Shown: positions 1-7,562 of the stretch, piece by piece | Layout of the letters: every line of letters starts with the position of its first letter | Position numbering within the stretch: the first letter of the stretch is position 1 | Assembly: GCA_030533315.1 (NCBI GenBank) | Contig: JAUNJL010000020.1 | Coordinates: forward strand, 19,054-37,697 | Direction: 5' to 3' | DNA from: Eubacteriales bacterium | Lineage (GTDB): Bacteria; Bacillota_A; Clostridia; Lachnospirales; Lachnospiraceae | Length of the DNA stretch: 18,644 nt | The notes under the pieces: model-generated | What the model was told of the DNA's origin: nothing | The model's database searches: none | What the model saw: only the letters and a program-made list of their open reading frames with translations | Translations under genes and position numbers: made by a program

Positions 1-41
1 CGCTGTGCCCATCTTGGTAGATTTGGAAGCTTGACTTCCAA
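1..41 (-). CDS. Start of an unidentified gene, cut by the window edge
   Basis: Only about 13 codons are visible. Read on the minus strand they give LEVKLPNLPRWAQ with TTG as the likely start, because an AAAGGAG ribosome binding site lies five bases upstream. An in-frame ATG at 56..54 has no such site. The gene is 84 bases downstream of the kinase stop with no terminator between, so it probably belongs to the same sugar operon. The fragment is too short to name; a sugar-cleaving enzyme would fit the context, but nothing visible proves it. The first codons overlap a perfect 8-bp inverted repeat at 22-42. Confidence 0.4.
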   Translation of the reverse strand, partial: MEVKLPNLPRWAQ

Positions 42-42
42 A
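22..42. repeat. 8-bp inverted repeat at the start of the partial gene
   Basis: TTTGGAAG (22-29) and CTTCCAAA (35-42) are perfect reverse complements around a five-base loop. The repeat covers the proposed TTG start, so in mRNA the start codon would lie at the edge of a small stem. No U-run follows on either strand, so it is not a convincing terminator. Confidence 0.5.
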
Positions 43-124
43 CTTTCTCCTTTCATGGCACGTTCGCCGTGTCAACGATGGCTGGTCTGGAAGTCAGATT
101 TTCATGCTTTTCCAACTCATCATA

Positions 125-1228
125 TCACGATTTATATTTTTCCACAATAGCTTTCATCTGGGGAAGCTTTTCTTCCATATCCTTCACCAGCTTGAACTGC
201 GTCCTGCATCGATCCAGGTTATGCCCCTCCCGGTGTACCTTGAAATAATGATCCCCCTCCAGATAGTCTGTCAGGAAACGGATGCCGCACTCAAAGGTCA
301 TAAGGATCGCCCCCATGGGAAGCATGTCCAGCTCCGTCTCCGTGAGGGCGCCCCCGCATCCCTCCACGAAACCCTTGACGTAAATTTCATACAAATGAAG
401 ATCGCAGGATATCTTGGACAGATCCCTTTCATCCTCCGCCCCCGTGCTGGCCCCAAACCGGATGGAATCTCCAAAATCATTCACGGAAAGCCCAGGCATC
501 ACCGTATCCAGATCGATCACACAGATGGCCCTCCCGGTGCGGTCATCGATCATGATGTTGTTCAGCTTCGTGTCGTTGTGGGTGACCCTCAAAGGTAGCT
601 TCCCCTCCCTCTGAAGATCACACAGGGTGTGGGCAAGTGTCTCCCGCTCCATCACGAACCGGATCTCCTCTCCCACCTTCTTTGCCCGCCCGCAGACGTC
701 CTTCTCCACCGCTTCCTTCAATCTGGCAAACCGTTTCACCGTATTGTGGAAATCCTGGATGGTCTCATGAAGGGTCTCGGCAGGGTAATCCGCCAAAAGC
801 CGTTGAAAATGCCCAAAGGCCACGGCGCTCTGGTAAAAATCGCCGTCACATTCCACCTGGTCGAAGCTGGTGGCGTTTTCGATGAAGAGATAGGCTCTCC
901 AATATTCCCCGTCCTCCGCCTTATAGTAAGGCAGCCCCTCCCGGTCATAGACCAGATTCAGGGTTTCTCTCTCCGTGTCTCCCCCTCTTTCCCGTATCTT
1001 CTGCTTCAGCCACGCAGTCACCCTGCTGACGTTCTCCATCAGCTCCTCCGGCTTCACAAAAATACTTCTGTTCATCTTCTGGAGGATAAAACGTTTTGGG
1101 CCGCTGCCGGTGCGGAAGGTCAGCCGGTAAGTATCGTTGATGTGCCCGCTCCCATAGGGTACGCACTCCTGCAAAGTCCCAGGAAAATCAAACCTGCCGA
1201 TCACTTCCATGATCTTTTCATTTTCCAC
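125..1228 (-). CDS. nahK: N-acetylhexosamine 1-kinase-like phosphotransferase (APH fold)
   Basis: The 367-residue protein has the aminoglycoside/choline kinase fold. The nucleotide-binding loop is GSGHINDTY (26-34), followed by FILQKMNRSIF (47-57), a stretch typical of NahK relatives. The catalytic loop is THNDTKLNNI (216-225, base Asp219) and the metal site is IDLDT (238-242). Known NahK enzymes phosphorylate GlcNAc or GalNAc at C1 in cytoplasmic salvage from lacto-N-biose or galacto-N-biose. The start is GTG (1228..1226), directly after the TAA of the upstream nucleotidyltransferase, with GGAGG eight bases upstream inside that gene; this implies translational coupling. The paired nucleotidyltransferase supports a kinase making a sugar-1-phosphate. 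Exact sugar specificity cannot be read from sequence; a different hexose or a choline-like substrate is less likely. Confidence 0.8.
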   Translation of the reverse strand: MENEKIMEVIGRFDFPGTLQECVPYGSGHINDTYRLTFRTGSGPKRFILQKMNRSIFVKPEELMENVSRVTAWLKQKIRERGGDTERETLNLVYDREGLPYYKAEDGEYWRAYLFIENATSFDQVECDGDFYQSAVAFGHFQRLLADYPAETLHETIQDFHNTVKRFARLKEAVEKDVCGRAKKVGEEIRFVMERETLAHTLCDLQREGKLPLRVTHNDTKLNNIMIDDRTGRAICVIDLDTVMPGLSVNDFGDSIRFGASTGAEDERDLSKISCDLHLYEIYVKGFVEGCGGALTETELDMLPMGAILMTFECGIRFLTDYLEGDHYFKVHREGHNLDRCRTQFKLVKDMEEKLPQMKAIVEKYKS

Positions 1229-2158
1229 TTACTCTTCCTCCCACAGCCCTTGGGGATACAGGCCCTCATCCTTCATCCTCTGGATGGCGGCCACCACCAC
1301 CGGCTTATCCTCTTTGTAGGTCACCCCATACCACTTATCCATGGATTTCAGGACCTTCACCGACGCCCTCTTTTCCTTCAAAAGCTCATCCACCACAAAG
1401 GGCAGGAAATATTCACATTTCAGCGGATTTTTTTTCAGGTTTTCCTCCAAAAATCCAGAAAATCTCTCCTTCAGCTCCTTTAAGATGCTTGCGGAAAAGC
1501 CCCACATGTTCATGGATACCGTGCTGTCCATAGGCAGAGCCTGCCAGGAAGCTCCTCCGTCCTCCGTGTAAGCAGCTCCCCCGTCCCTTTTCTCGATATG
1601 GGTGCGCTCATTGATGTCCACAAGGTAACCTTCCTGGTCGGTGACGCAGATCCCCCTGGCCACGTGCCCGTGATCCGTCAGCGTATTCTCCAGCTGATAG
1701 CCCACCATCATGTACGAATAAAGCCCGTCCGTCTCCTGGTTCCCGGACAGGAAATCATAGGCCATGGAAAAAGCATGTCTTCCATAATAATCGTCTGCAT
1801 TGATGACTGCAAAGGGGCCGTCCACCTCCTCAAGGCAACTCATGATGGCATGGCCGGTTCCCCAGGGCTTGATACGCCCCTCCGGAACCGAAAAGCCCTC
1901 CGGAAGATTTCCCAGCTCCTGGAACACATAGGCAACCTGGATCACCTTGCTCAGCCGGTCACCAATGGCCTCCCGAAAGCTTTTCTCATTTTCCCTTTTG
2001 ATGATGAACACCACTTTCTCAAAGCCAGCCTTCACCGCATCGTAAATGGAAAAATCCATGATAATGTGCCCCTGGGGGTCCACGGGATCAATCTGCTTCA
2101 GACCGCCGTAACGGCTTCCCATCCCTGCCGCCATGACAACTAACACTGGTTTTTTCAT
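1229..2158 (-). CDS. Sugar-1-phosphate nucleotidyltransferase
   Basis: The 309-residue protein begins with the pyrophosphorylase signature AAGMGSRYGGLK (10-21), where Gly-rich loop, Arg16 and Lys21 bind NTP. PWGTGHA (98-104) and INADDYYG (119-126) follow, the latter supplying the metal-binding Asp. The family transfers a nucleotide from NTP to a sugar-1-phosphate. Next to a C1-kinase it probably makes a UDP-sugar, the role played by the LnpC step in the bifidobacterial lacto-N-biose pathway. The chosen start is ATG at 2158..2156, nine bases after AGGA; an in-frame upstream ATG at 2215 would add 19 residues before the fold and has no good site. The stop abuts the kinase start. Whether GlcNAc-1-P, GalNAc-1-P or glucose-1-P is used cannot be told. 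Confidence 0.82.
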   Translation of the reverse strand: MKKPVLVVMAAGMGSRYGGLKQIDPVDPQGHIIMDFSIYDAVKAGFEKVVFIIKRENEKSFREAIGDRLSKVIQVAYVFQELGNLPEGFSVPEGRIKPWGTGHAIMSCLEEVDGPFAVINADDYYGRHAFSMAYDFLSGNQETDGLYSYMMVGYQLENTLTDHGHVARGICVTDQEGYLVDINERTHIEKRDGGAAYTEDGGASWQALPMDSTVSMNMWGFSASILKELKERFSGFLEENLKKNPLKCEYFLPFVVDELLKEKRASVKVLKSMDKWYGVTYKEDKPVVVAAIQRMKDEGLYPQGLWEEE

Positions 2159-2198
2159 AAGACTTCGTCCTTTCTTTTTTATGATCAATGATCCTGCC

Positions 2199-2220
2199 GG
2201 GCTGTCTCCTTCCACAGCCC
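2199..2220 (-). repeat. Intercistronic hairpin between permease and nucleotidyltransferase
   Basis: A perfect 7-bp stem (GGGCTGT 2199-2205 with ACAGCCC 2214-2220) closes an eight-base loop in the 90-base gap between the second permease and the nucleotidyltransferase. No U-run follows, so it more likely stabilises or processes mRNA than terminates it. Confidence 0.5.
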
Positions 2221-2248
2221 TTCCAACAACAAGGATTTCCGGATATTC

Positions 2249-3133
2249 CTAACCCTTAATGCCTCCGGTAACGCCTCCGATGATCTTTTCGGACAGCAGC
2301 AGATACAAAATAAAGGTAGGCAAAAACACGATGACCACCGCCGCAAACATACCGGCCCAGTCCCCCGTATACTTCATGGCGTTGATCATGCTGTAAAGTC
2401 CCGGGGCAACCGGCCGTATGGCATCAGAGTTCCCAAAGATCAAAGACAGAAAATACTCGTTCCACACATTGATAAAGTTAAAGATGGTCACCGTGATCAG
2501 GCCGGACTGAGCCATGGGAAACATGATCTTCCAGAATGTCATGCCCGGCGCACAGCCGTCGATGGCGGCCGCCTCCTCATAGGTCCTTGACAGGTTCGCA
2601 AAGAAGGTGAGGAGAAAAATGGTGGTGTAAGGCACGTTGATCCCGATGTAGAGAAACACCAGGACCAGGCGGTTGCGAAGCCCTCCATCCACCAGGTTCA
2701 GACGGGCCACCACGCTGAACAGGGGAAGGACGATCATCACCACCGGCACTCCCATGGCCGATACAAAGCTGGTCTTGATGATCCGGTTCATAATAAAGTC
2801 AAAACGGCTCAGCACATAAGCCGCAGGAGCGCAGATAAGGATCAGAAAGACACAGGAAATACTGGAATAGATCAGGGAGTTCATGAAGAACGTGGAAACG
2901 TTCGATGCGTTCCATGCCTTTACATAGTTTTCAAAATGAAGCCCGGACTCAAAGCTGAGAGCCTTCCCCCGAAAAATCTCCGGGGTGGTGGCAAAGCTGG
3001 CCCCAATGATCCAGCCCAGCAGCACAAAAGTAAACAGCACCCACAGCGCCAGGATCAGGTAGCCTGGCAGGAGCCTGGCTTCTTTTTTCCAGTTGATCTT
3101 GCCCCGCCCTCTTATCTTCTTTTCATTTGCCAT
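2249..3133 (-). CDS. Carbohydrate ABC transporter permease, MalG type
   Basis: A 294-residue integral membrane protein with about six hydrophobic segments, the first at about 21-45. The conserved ATPase-contact loop is at 187-206 (EEAAAIDGCAPGMTF...P), the EAA motif of CUT1 sugar permeases. The start is ATG at 3133..3131 with AGGAGG five bases upstream; an in-frame ATG twelve codons earlier lacks spacing. It lies 16 bases downstream of the first permease, and the two form the membrane channel that takes sugar from the binding protein. No ATP-binding subunit is encoded here, so a shared MsmX-like ATPase elsewhere is inferred. Substrate is unknown but probably the sugar handled by the kinase and nucleotidyltransferase. 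Confidence 0.92.
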   Translation of the reverse strand: MANEKKIRGRGKINWKKEARLLPGYLILALWVLFTFVLLGWIIGASFATTPEIFRGKALSFESGLHFENYVKAWNASNVSTFFMNSLIYSSISCVFLILICAPAAYVLSRFDFIMNRIIKTSFVSAMGVPVVMIVLPLFSVVARLNLVDGGLRNRLVLVFLYIGINVPYTTIFLLTFFANLSRTYEEAAAIDGCAPGMTFWKIMFPMAQSGLITVTIFNFINVWNEYFLSLIFGNSDAIRPVAPGLYSMINAMKYTGDWAGMFAAVVIVFLPTFILYLLLSEKIIGGVTGGIKG

Positions 3134-3149
3134 GACATCCTCCTCTTTC

Positions 3150-4055
3150 CTAAAATTCCAGGTCATCATCCTTGATCACCTTGTCGCAGACGGTAAAAAT
3201 CAGGACCACGCAGATGCTCAGGATCACGCCCACGGCCGCTCCCAGGCCCGCATTCCTCTCGGTCACCGCATTACCCGCCCCAAATACCTGGGCGTACATA
3301 TAGACCATGGGAGTGATGGTCTGGGTATCTGCCGTGACGGAGGAAAACAGCTGGGACCATACGAAGAAGGCCGAACAGGTGACGGACCACATGGTGATGT
3401 TCGTCTTGATCACTCCTCGAAGGAGAGGCCAGGTGATAAAGCGGAACTGCTTGGGCTTCGTCGCCCCGTCGATGGTGGCAGCCTCGAAAAGCTCGGGACT
3501 GATACGCTCGATACCGCTTAGGAAGATCAGCATGTGATAGCCCACCATGCCAAAGCAATAGGCGATGAGAAGGGCCCAGAACTTATGATCCGCATCCAGC
3601 CAGGGAATGGCCGCCAGCTTCGTAAGATGAAGCCTTGTGAACAGATTTTTCAAAAGGCCGAACTGATTTTGGAATACAAACTGGAGCCACATGGTCGCCA
3701 GGGCAACGGCGCTGACCACGTTGGGCAGGTAGATCACCGCCCGGAAAAACTTTTTGAACCGGATCCCGCTGGTGAGGATCACCGCAAAAAGAAGAGCCAG
3801 GGACATGACGATCAGCCCTCCGAAAAGCCAGATGCGGAAAAGATTGAACATGGACGTGCGAAAAAGGCTGGTTCCCAGCAGCTTGCCGTAGTTGTCTATT
3901 CCCACGAAGCTCCACAAATCCATGCTGTCTGTCACACCCTCGATCTTAAAAAAGCTCATGAGCACGGTCCGGATAATGGGATAAAGAAACACGATGCAAA
4001 ACATGAGAACTGCGGGAGCCAGGAAGCCAACGATCATTTTTTTACTATGCTTCAA
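3150..4055 (-). CDS. Carbohydrate ABC transporter permease, MalF type
   Basis: A 301-residue permease with a hydrophobic first segment (8-30) and the EAA loop at 191-210 (EAATIDGATKPKQF...P). It pairs with the MalG-type permease downstream. The start is taken as TTG at 4055..4053, because AAGGAGG lies eight bases upstream. The longer open frame (to 4232) would add a polar, low-complexity leader and run through the intercistronic region; the internal ATG at 4037 is too far from the site. Length matches the family. It is separated from the binding-protein gene by a terminator-like hairpin, so its expression is probably lower than that of the binding protein. Confidence 0.9.
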   Translation of the reverse strand: MKHSKKMIVGFLAPAVLMFCIVFLYPIIRTVLMSFFKIEGVTDSMDLWSFVGIDNYGKLLGTSLFRTSMFNLFRIWLFGGLIVMSLALLFAVILTSGIRFKKFFRAVIYLPNVVSAVALATMWLQFVFQNQFGLLKNLFTRLHLTKLAAIPWLDADHKFWALLIAYCFGMVGYHMLIFLSGIERISPELFEAATIDGATKPKQFRFITWPLLRGVIKTNITMWSVTCSAFFVWSQLFSSVTADTQTITPMVYMYAQVFGAGNAVTERNAGLGAAVGVILSICVVLIFTVCDKVIKDDDLEF

Positions 4056-4200
4056 AACGGGTTCCTCCTTCTTTCCTGGGGATGTGAAAGCCGCCGGGGC
4101 AGGGGAGAGAGCCTGCGCAGGCGTTTTCCCATGAGATGTCCCCGCACTTTCGGCATCCCCTTCGTCTTTCTCACATAGAGTATGAACCTTCTTATGTGGT
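4056..4200 (-). other. Spacer between the attenuator and the first permease
   Basis: No gene is seen here. It holds a 6-bp inverted repeat (CACATA 4172-4177 with TATGTG 4193-4198) and a perfect 12-bp palindrome at 4111-4122, both able to form stems that could protect or process the permease mRNA. No clear new promoter for the permeases was seen, so they depend on read-through. Confidence 0.4.
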
Positions 4201-4236
4201 GAAAAAAATGGGCGGCAGCCTAAAACTGCCACCCAT
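4201..4236 (-). terminator. Partial terminator (attenuator) after the binding-protein gene
   Basis: Thirteen bases after the stop of the binding-protein gene an 11-bp stem (arms 4226-4236 and 4208-4218, one G-U pair) with a seven-base loop is followed by seven U residues on the minus strand. Placed inside the transport operon, it would let most transcripts end after the binding protein. This is the usual way importers gain excess binding protein over permeases. Confidence 0.85.
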
Positions 4237-4248
4237 CGCCTTTATCGT

Positions 4249-5499
4249 TTATTTTGATGCTTCCACCATAGCATCCACGAAGCCCTGTGCGTCCAGAGAA
4301 CCGGAGCAAAGCTTTGTGAAGTTCTCCTTGATCACCGGGGTGATGTCGTTGTTGGACTCGATGCTGACAGCCCAGCCATAGCGTGTGGTGGTATTGTCCA
4401 GAACTGCCTTCGCCTCCGTCAGAGCCTCCGGCCACGCCTCGCCGTTCGCCTGGTCTGCCGGGATGCACAGTGCCTGATCCACGAAGTTCTGATCCACTTC
4501 CCCTGTGGTCAGGTACTCAATCAGCTGGAATGCCTCCGCAGGCATGGAGGAATCCTTGTTGATGGCGAATACCTGGTTTGCGATGTTGTTGGCCTCTGTG
4601 CCGTCCACGCCGCCTTCCACAGCTGGATAAGCGAAGGAGCCCCAGCGGAAGCTGTCGCCGGCCACCGCCTTCACCTCGTTGGGAAGCCAGGTTCCGTTTA
4701 AGTACATCGCAACCGTACCGGTGGCAAACTCTGTGTTCTGTCCGGCCGGCCATACGTTCGTGCTCAGGTTCGGGGAGAAGTAGCCCTTGGAGGCCAGCTC
4801 CTCATAATCCTCTGCCATCTGAAGGACGATGGGGTCATCCCACTGCCCGTTCTCCACGATCTCCTTTACCTTGGCCTCTCCGCCGAGACGCCCCAGATGA
4901 TAAGCGATCATGCAGTCAATATACGCATCGTCACAGGTCAAAGGCGTGATGCCTGCATCCGTCAGCTTCTGGCACGCTTCCAGGAAGCTGTCCCAATCTG
5001 CGGGCACCTCCTCGATCCCAGCCTGATCAAAGAGATCCTTGTTGTACATGAAGCAGAAAAGAGATGGCTGGTAGGGAATGGATTTCAGAGTTCCGCCGGC
5101 AACGTCCCGGGCGATCTGGAAAAGAACGGGTGTGGCATGTTCTTCCTCATATCCATCCTTCACATATTCCTCAAGATCCAGAAGGTATTTGCCCCAAGAG
5201 GTGTTCACACGATCCACGTCCTCATCAAACACGTCGATCTGCTGTCCTGCATCCAGGGCCGGCTGAAGACCCTCGCGCTGTCCGGTACGTCCCTTAAACT
5301 CCACGTCCACTTCCACGCCGGTCTCCTCCGTAAACTTCGCTACGGCTTCTTTGATCACCTGGCCCTGGGGCTCTGCTTCATCCCACATGGACCAATAGAC
5401 CAGCTTTCCATCTGCTGCCTGCACCGCTGCTGGAGCAGCCATCGTTCCCGTCATCGCTGCACATAAGGCTGCGCAAAGAAGTTTTTTCTTGATACCCAT
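4249..5499 (-). CDS. Extracellular sugar-binding protein of the ABC importer
   Basis: The 416-residue protein is a family 1 solute-binding protein, the size and architecture of MalE-like proteins. MGIKKK and a hydrophobic core are followed by a type I signal-peptidase site, AVQA|AD (after residue 28). The mature part opens with KLVYWSMWDE, typical of the family, then FTEETGVEVDVEF. It would capture the sugar outside the membrane and deliver it to the two permeases. The start is ATG at 5499..5497, eight bases after AAGGAGG; the upstream in-frame ATG at 5541 is poorly placed. Unusually for a Gram-positive, no lipobox Cys is seen near the cleavage site (Cys9 and Cys13 lie within the hydrophobic core). 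The gene is divergent from the AraC-type regulator. Its ligand cannot be deduced. Confidence 0.9.
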   Translation of the reverse strand: MGIKKKLLCAALCAAMTGTMAAPAAVQAADGKLVYWSMWDEAEPQGQVIKEAVAKFTEETGVEVDVEFKGRTGQREGLQPALDAGQQIDVFDEDVDRVNTSWGKYLLDLEEYVKDGYEEEHATPVLFQIARDVAGGTLKSIPYQPSLFCFMYNKDLFDQAGIEEVPADWDSFLEACQKLTDAGITPLTCDDAYIDCMIAYHLGRLGGEAKVKEIVENGQWDDPIVLQMAEDYEELASKGYFSPNLSTNVWPAGQNTEFATGTVAMYLNGTWLPNEVKAVAGDSFRWGSFAYPAVEGGVDGTEANNIANQVFAINKDSSMPAEAFQLIEYLTTGEVDQNFVDQALCIPADQANGEAWPEALTEAKAVLDNTTTRYGWAVSIESNNDITPVIKENFTKLCSGSLDAQGFVDAMVEASK

Positions 5500-5555
5500 A
5501 GCTGATTCCTCCTTGTGTTTTACATTTCTTTTTTTGTGCAATATTGATTGTTTTT

Positions 5556-5640
5556 CACAATTTATATCGCTTTCTGCTTACAATTTTAACAGTTTACCCC
5601 CAATAGTATTTACACAATCATATTTTTGTTTTGCACAAAC
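5556..5640 (-). promoter_or_regulatory. Promoter and possible AraC-type operators of the importer operon
   Basis: On the minus strand a -35-like TTAAAA (5584-5589) and -10 TATAAA (5561-5566) are 17 bases apart, starting transcripts about 55 bases before the binding-protein ATG. Upstream lie two direct copies of (A/T)TTGTG(C/T)AAA, with CACAA on the plus strand at 5634-5638 and 5613-5617, exactly 21 bp apart. A third copy (5556-5560) overlaps the start point, and an opposed TTGTG lies at 5535. Two direct repeats 21 bp apart are the usual form of AraC-family half-sites. The regulator is encoded alongside, but binding is inferred. Confidence 0.45.
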
Positions 5641-5738
5641 GACCCGCTGCGGCCCCGGCACCAGAAGGATCCTTCCCCCTCCCAGGAGAAACGAAAAACT
5701 ATTTCTGTAAACTTCTGGATTTTTTATATCACTTACGT

Positions 5739-5744
5739 TATACT
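5739..5744 (+). promoter_or_regulatory. -10 element of the AraC-type regulator gene
   Basis: TATACT lies 36 bases before the regulator start. No good -35 is seen at 17-18 bases, so the promoter may be weak or activator-dependent. The rest of the 280-base divergent region (5500-5779) holds no gene. Confidence 0.45.
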
Positions 5745-5779
5745 AGGGAAAGATGTGAGGAGCAAAGAGGTAGAACCAT

Positions 5780-6682
5780 ATGGCTTATGAAAGCATTCAG
5801 ATCGATGCGGAGCTTCATATTGAAAGCATATACACCATCCATTATTTTGAATATCAGAAGGATTTTTATTTTGCCGGTGAGCGCCACGATTTCTGGGAAT
5901 TTCAGTGCGTAGACAAGGGCATGGCCCGGGTGCGGACAGACAACGGCGTCCACGTCCTGAACAAGGGACAGGCCATCTTTCACCGTCCCGGAGAATTTCA
6001 CGACCTTACCGCCGTCGGCCAGACGGCCCCCAACATCGTCGTGATCTCCTTTGGCTGCCATTCTCCCTCCATGGATTTCTTTAACAGGAGGATCGTGGAT
6101 ATCTCTGACACGGAGCGCAGCCTCATGGGCATGATCATTGGTGAGGCCAGGCGATGCATCGCCTCCCCCTTGGACGACCCTTATCTCCAAAAAATGGAAA
6201 AGCGCCCCGATCCTCCCTTTGGCTCACAGCAGCTGATCCGCCTTTACCTGGAGCAGATGCTGATCTACATCATCCGCCGAAACGGAAAGTCTCAGCTGTC
6301 CGTTCCGGACAGCCAGTTCTCTGACCTTAAGACCGGCTCCGCCGCCTACAACAAGATCCTCTGTTATCTGGAAGAGCACATCCAGGTCTCTCTCACCATC
6401 GAGGATATCTGCCATGACAATCTCATCGGCCGTTCCCAGCTCCAGAAGCTTTTCCGGGAGCAGAACGGCTGCGGCGTCATTGAGCAGTTCTCTCTCATGA
6501 AGATCGATCTGGCAAAGCGGCTCATCCGGGAGAATCAGATGAATTTCACCCAGATCTCCGATTTTCTGGGATATTCTTCCATCCATTATTTTTCCCGGCA
6601 GTTTAAGAAGATCTCAGGCATGACTCCTACAGAATATGCCACCTCCATCAAGGCCCGGTCCGAGCGGGGACAGACGTCCTAG
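5780..6682 (+). CDS. AraC-family transcriptional regulator with cupin sensor
   Basis: The 300-residue protein has an N-terminal AraC-binding cupin (about 20-110, with RHDFWEF at 35-41 and FHRPGEFHD at 67-75) that normally senses a sugar. The C-terminal DNA-binding part has two helix-turn-helix units, the first from about 205 and the second at about 255-287 (NFTQISDFLGY...F.R.FKK..G.TP..Y). It is divergent from the importer operon and upstream of nagB on its own strand, so the likely role is local activation of hexosamine uptake and use. The start follows AGAGG by nine bases. The inducer is unknown. The central region between the two domains carries no recognised fold. Confidence 0.9.
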   Translation: MAYESIQIDAELHIESIYTIHYFEYQKDFYFAGERHDFWEFQCVDKGMARVRTDNGVHVLNKGQAIFHRPGEFHDLTAVGQTAPNIVVISFGCHSPSMDFFNRRIVDISDTERSLMGMIIGEARRCIASPLDDPYLQKMEKRPDPPFGSQQLIRLYLEQMLIYIIRRNGKSQLSVPDSQFSDLKTGSAAYNKILCYLEEHIQVSLTIEDICHDNLIGRSQLQKLFREQNGCGVIEQFSLMKIDLAKRLIRENQMNFTQISDFLGYSSIHYFSRQFKKISGMTPTEYATSIKARSERGQTS

Positions 6683-6699
6683 AGGTCGGCGGCGCCCTT

Positions 6700-6727
6700 T
6701 TGTGTTGTTTTTTCTTTAAATTATCAT
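6700..6727 (+). promoter_or_regulatory. Candidate nagB promoter
   Basis: TTGTGT (6700-6705) and TATCAT (6722-6727) are 16 bases apart, placing the start about 15-20 bases before the nagB ATG. The U-rich stretch after a short GC-rich stem at 6684-6697 could also weakly terminate the regulator transcript, so co-transcription from upstream is not excluded. Confidence 0.4.
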
Positions 6728-6750
6728 AAATCAATAAAGGAGAGGAAATC

Positions 6751-7479
6751 ATGAAGCTTATCAAAGTAAAGGATTATCAGGAACTCAGCAAAAAGGCCGC
6801 AGGGATCATTGCGGCAAACATCATCCTGAAGCCGGACTGCGTCCTCGGCCTGGCAACCGGCTCTTCCCCCGTGGGCACCTACCAGGAGCTTGCCACCATG
6901 TACGAAAGAGGAGAGCTGGACTTCTCCCAGGTTACCTCTGTAAATCTGGATGAATACGTAGGCCTGGACGGCTCCAGCGACCAAAGCTATCGGTATTTCA
7001 TGAACAAAAACCTTTTTGAAAAGGTGAATATCCCCATGGGCCGCACCTTCGTCCCAGACGGCAGTAACTTAGACGAGAAAAAGGCCTGCGCAGATTACGA
7101 GGAGATCCTGAAAAAGACGGGACCGGCCGACCTGCAGCTCCTTGGCATCGGCGTCAACGGGCACATCGGCTTCAATGAGCCCTCGGACGCCTTCGCCGCC
7201 TCCACCCACTGCGTGGAGCTGACGGAGGAGACCATCCAGTCCAACAAGCGCTTTTTCCAGAGGGAGGAGGATGTCCCCAAAAAGGCATACTCCATGGGCA
7301 TCGGCAACATCATGAACGCAAAAATGGTTCTTTTGGTCGCCAACGGAAAGAACAAGGCCCAGGCCGTGGCACAGATGATCCAGGGTCCCGTGACGCCCAA
7401 AATGCCTGCCTCCATCCTGCAGTTTCATCCCAACGTGGTCGTAATTGCCGATGAGGAGGCACTTTCCATGCTCTCCTGA
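6751..7479 (+). CDS. nagB: Glucosamine-6-phosphate deaminase
   Basis: NagB converts glucosamine-6-P to fructose-6-P and ammonia in the cytoplasm, the last step of amino-sugar catabolism. At 242 residues it matches the short Gram-positive form, which lacks the C-terminal allosteric tail of the E. coli enzyme. Visible motifs are the phosphate loop ATGSSPVGTY (35-44), NLDEY (65-69, catalytic Asp67), and GIGVNGHIGFNEP (132-144) with His138 and Glu143. The start is ATG eight bases after AAGGAG. It follows the AraC-type gene and ends 32 bases before a strong terminator. It ties the locus to hexosamine use; nagA is not in the window. Confidence 0.97.
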   Translation: MKLIKVKDYQELSKKAAGIIAANIILKPDCVLGLATGSSPVGTYQELATMYERGELDFSQVTSVNLDEYVGLDGSSDQSYRYFMNKNLFEKVNIPMGRTFVPDGSNLDEKKACADYEEILKKTGPADLQLLGIGVNGHIGFNEPSDAFAASTHCVELTEETIQSNKRFFQREEDVPKKAYSMGIGNIMNAKMVLLVANGKNKAQAVAQMIQGPVTPKMPASILQFHPNVVVIADEEALSMLS

Positions 7480-7511
7480 GCATGGGCACACCCAAAGCTC
7501 CATAAATAACG

Positions 7512-7555
7512 AAAGTCCCCCCTTCATTTCTCCAGAATGGAAGGGGGGACTTTTT
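7512..7555 (+). terminator. Strong terminator shared by nagB and the convergent kinase gene
   Basis: A 14-bp perfect stem (7512-7525 with 7540-7553) is extended by three pairs past a one-base bulge, and ends in five T residues on the plus strand. The convergent histidine-kinase gene ends at 7563, so the hairpin can also act on the minus strand, though its U-run there is poorer. Confidence 0.92.
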
Positions 7556-7562
7556 GTCCTGG

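Noticed and set aside
629..1483. A 284-codon plus-strand open frame
   Set aside because: It crosses the junction of the kinase and nucleotidyltransferase genes on the opposite strand. Both of those have clear motifs; the shadow has none.
4056..4232. In-frame extension of the MalF-type permease
   Set aside because: It runs back through the attenuator region. The extra residues are polar and unlike permease N-termini, and the AAGGAGG site fits the TTG at 4055.
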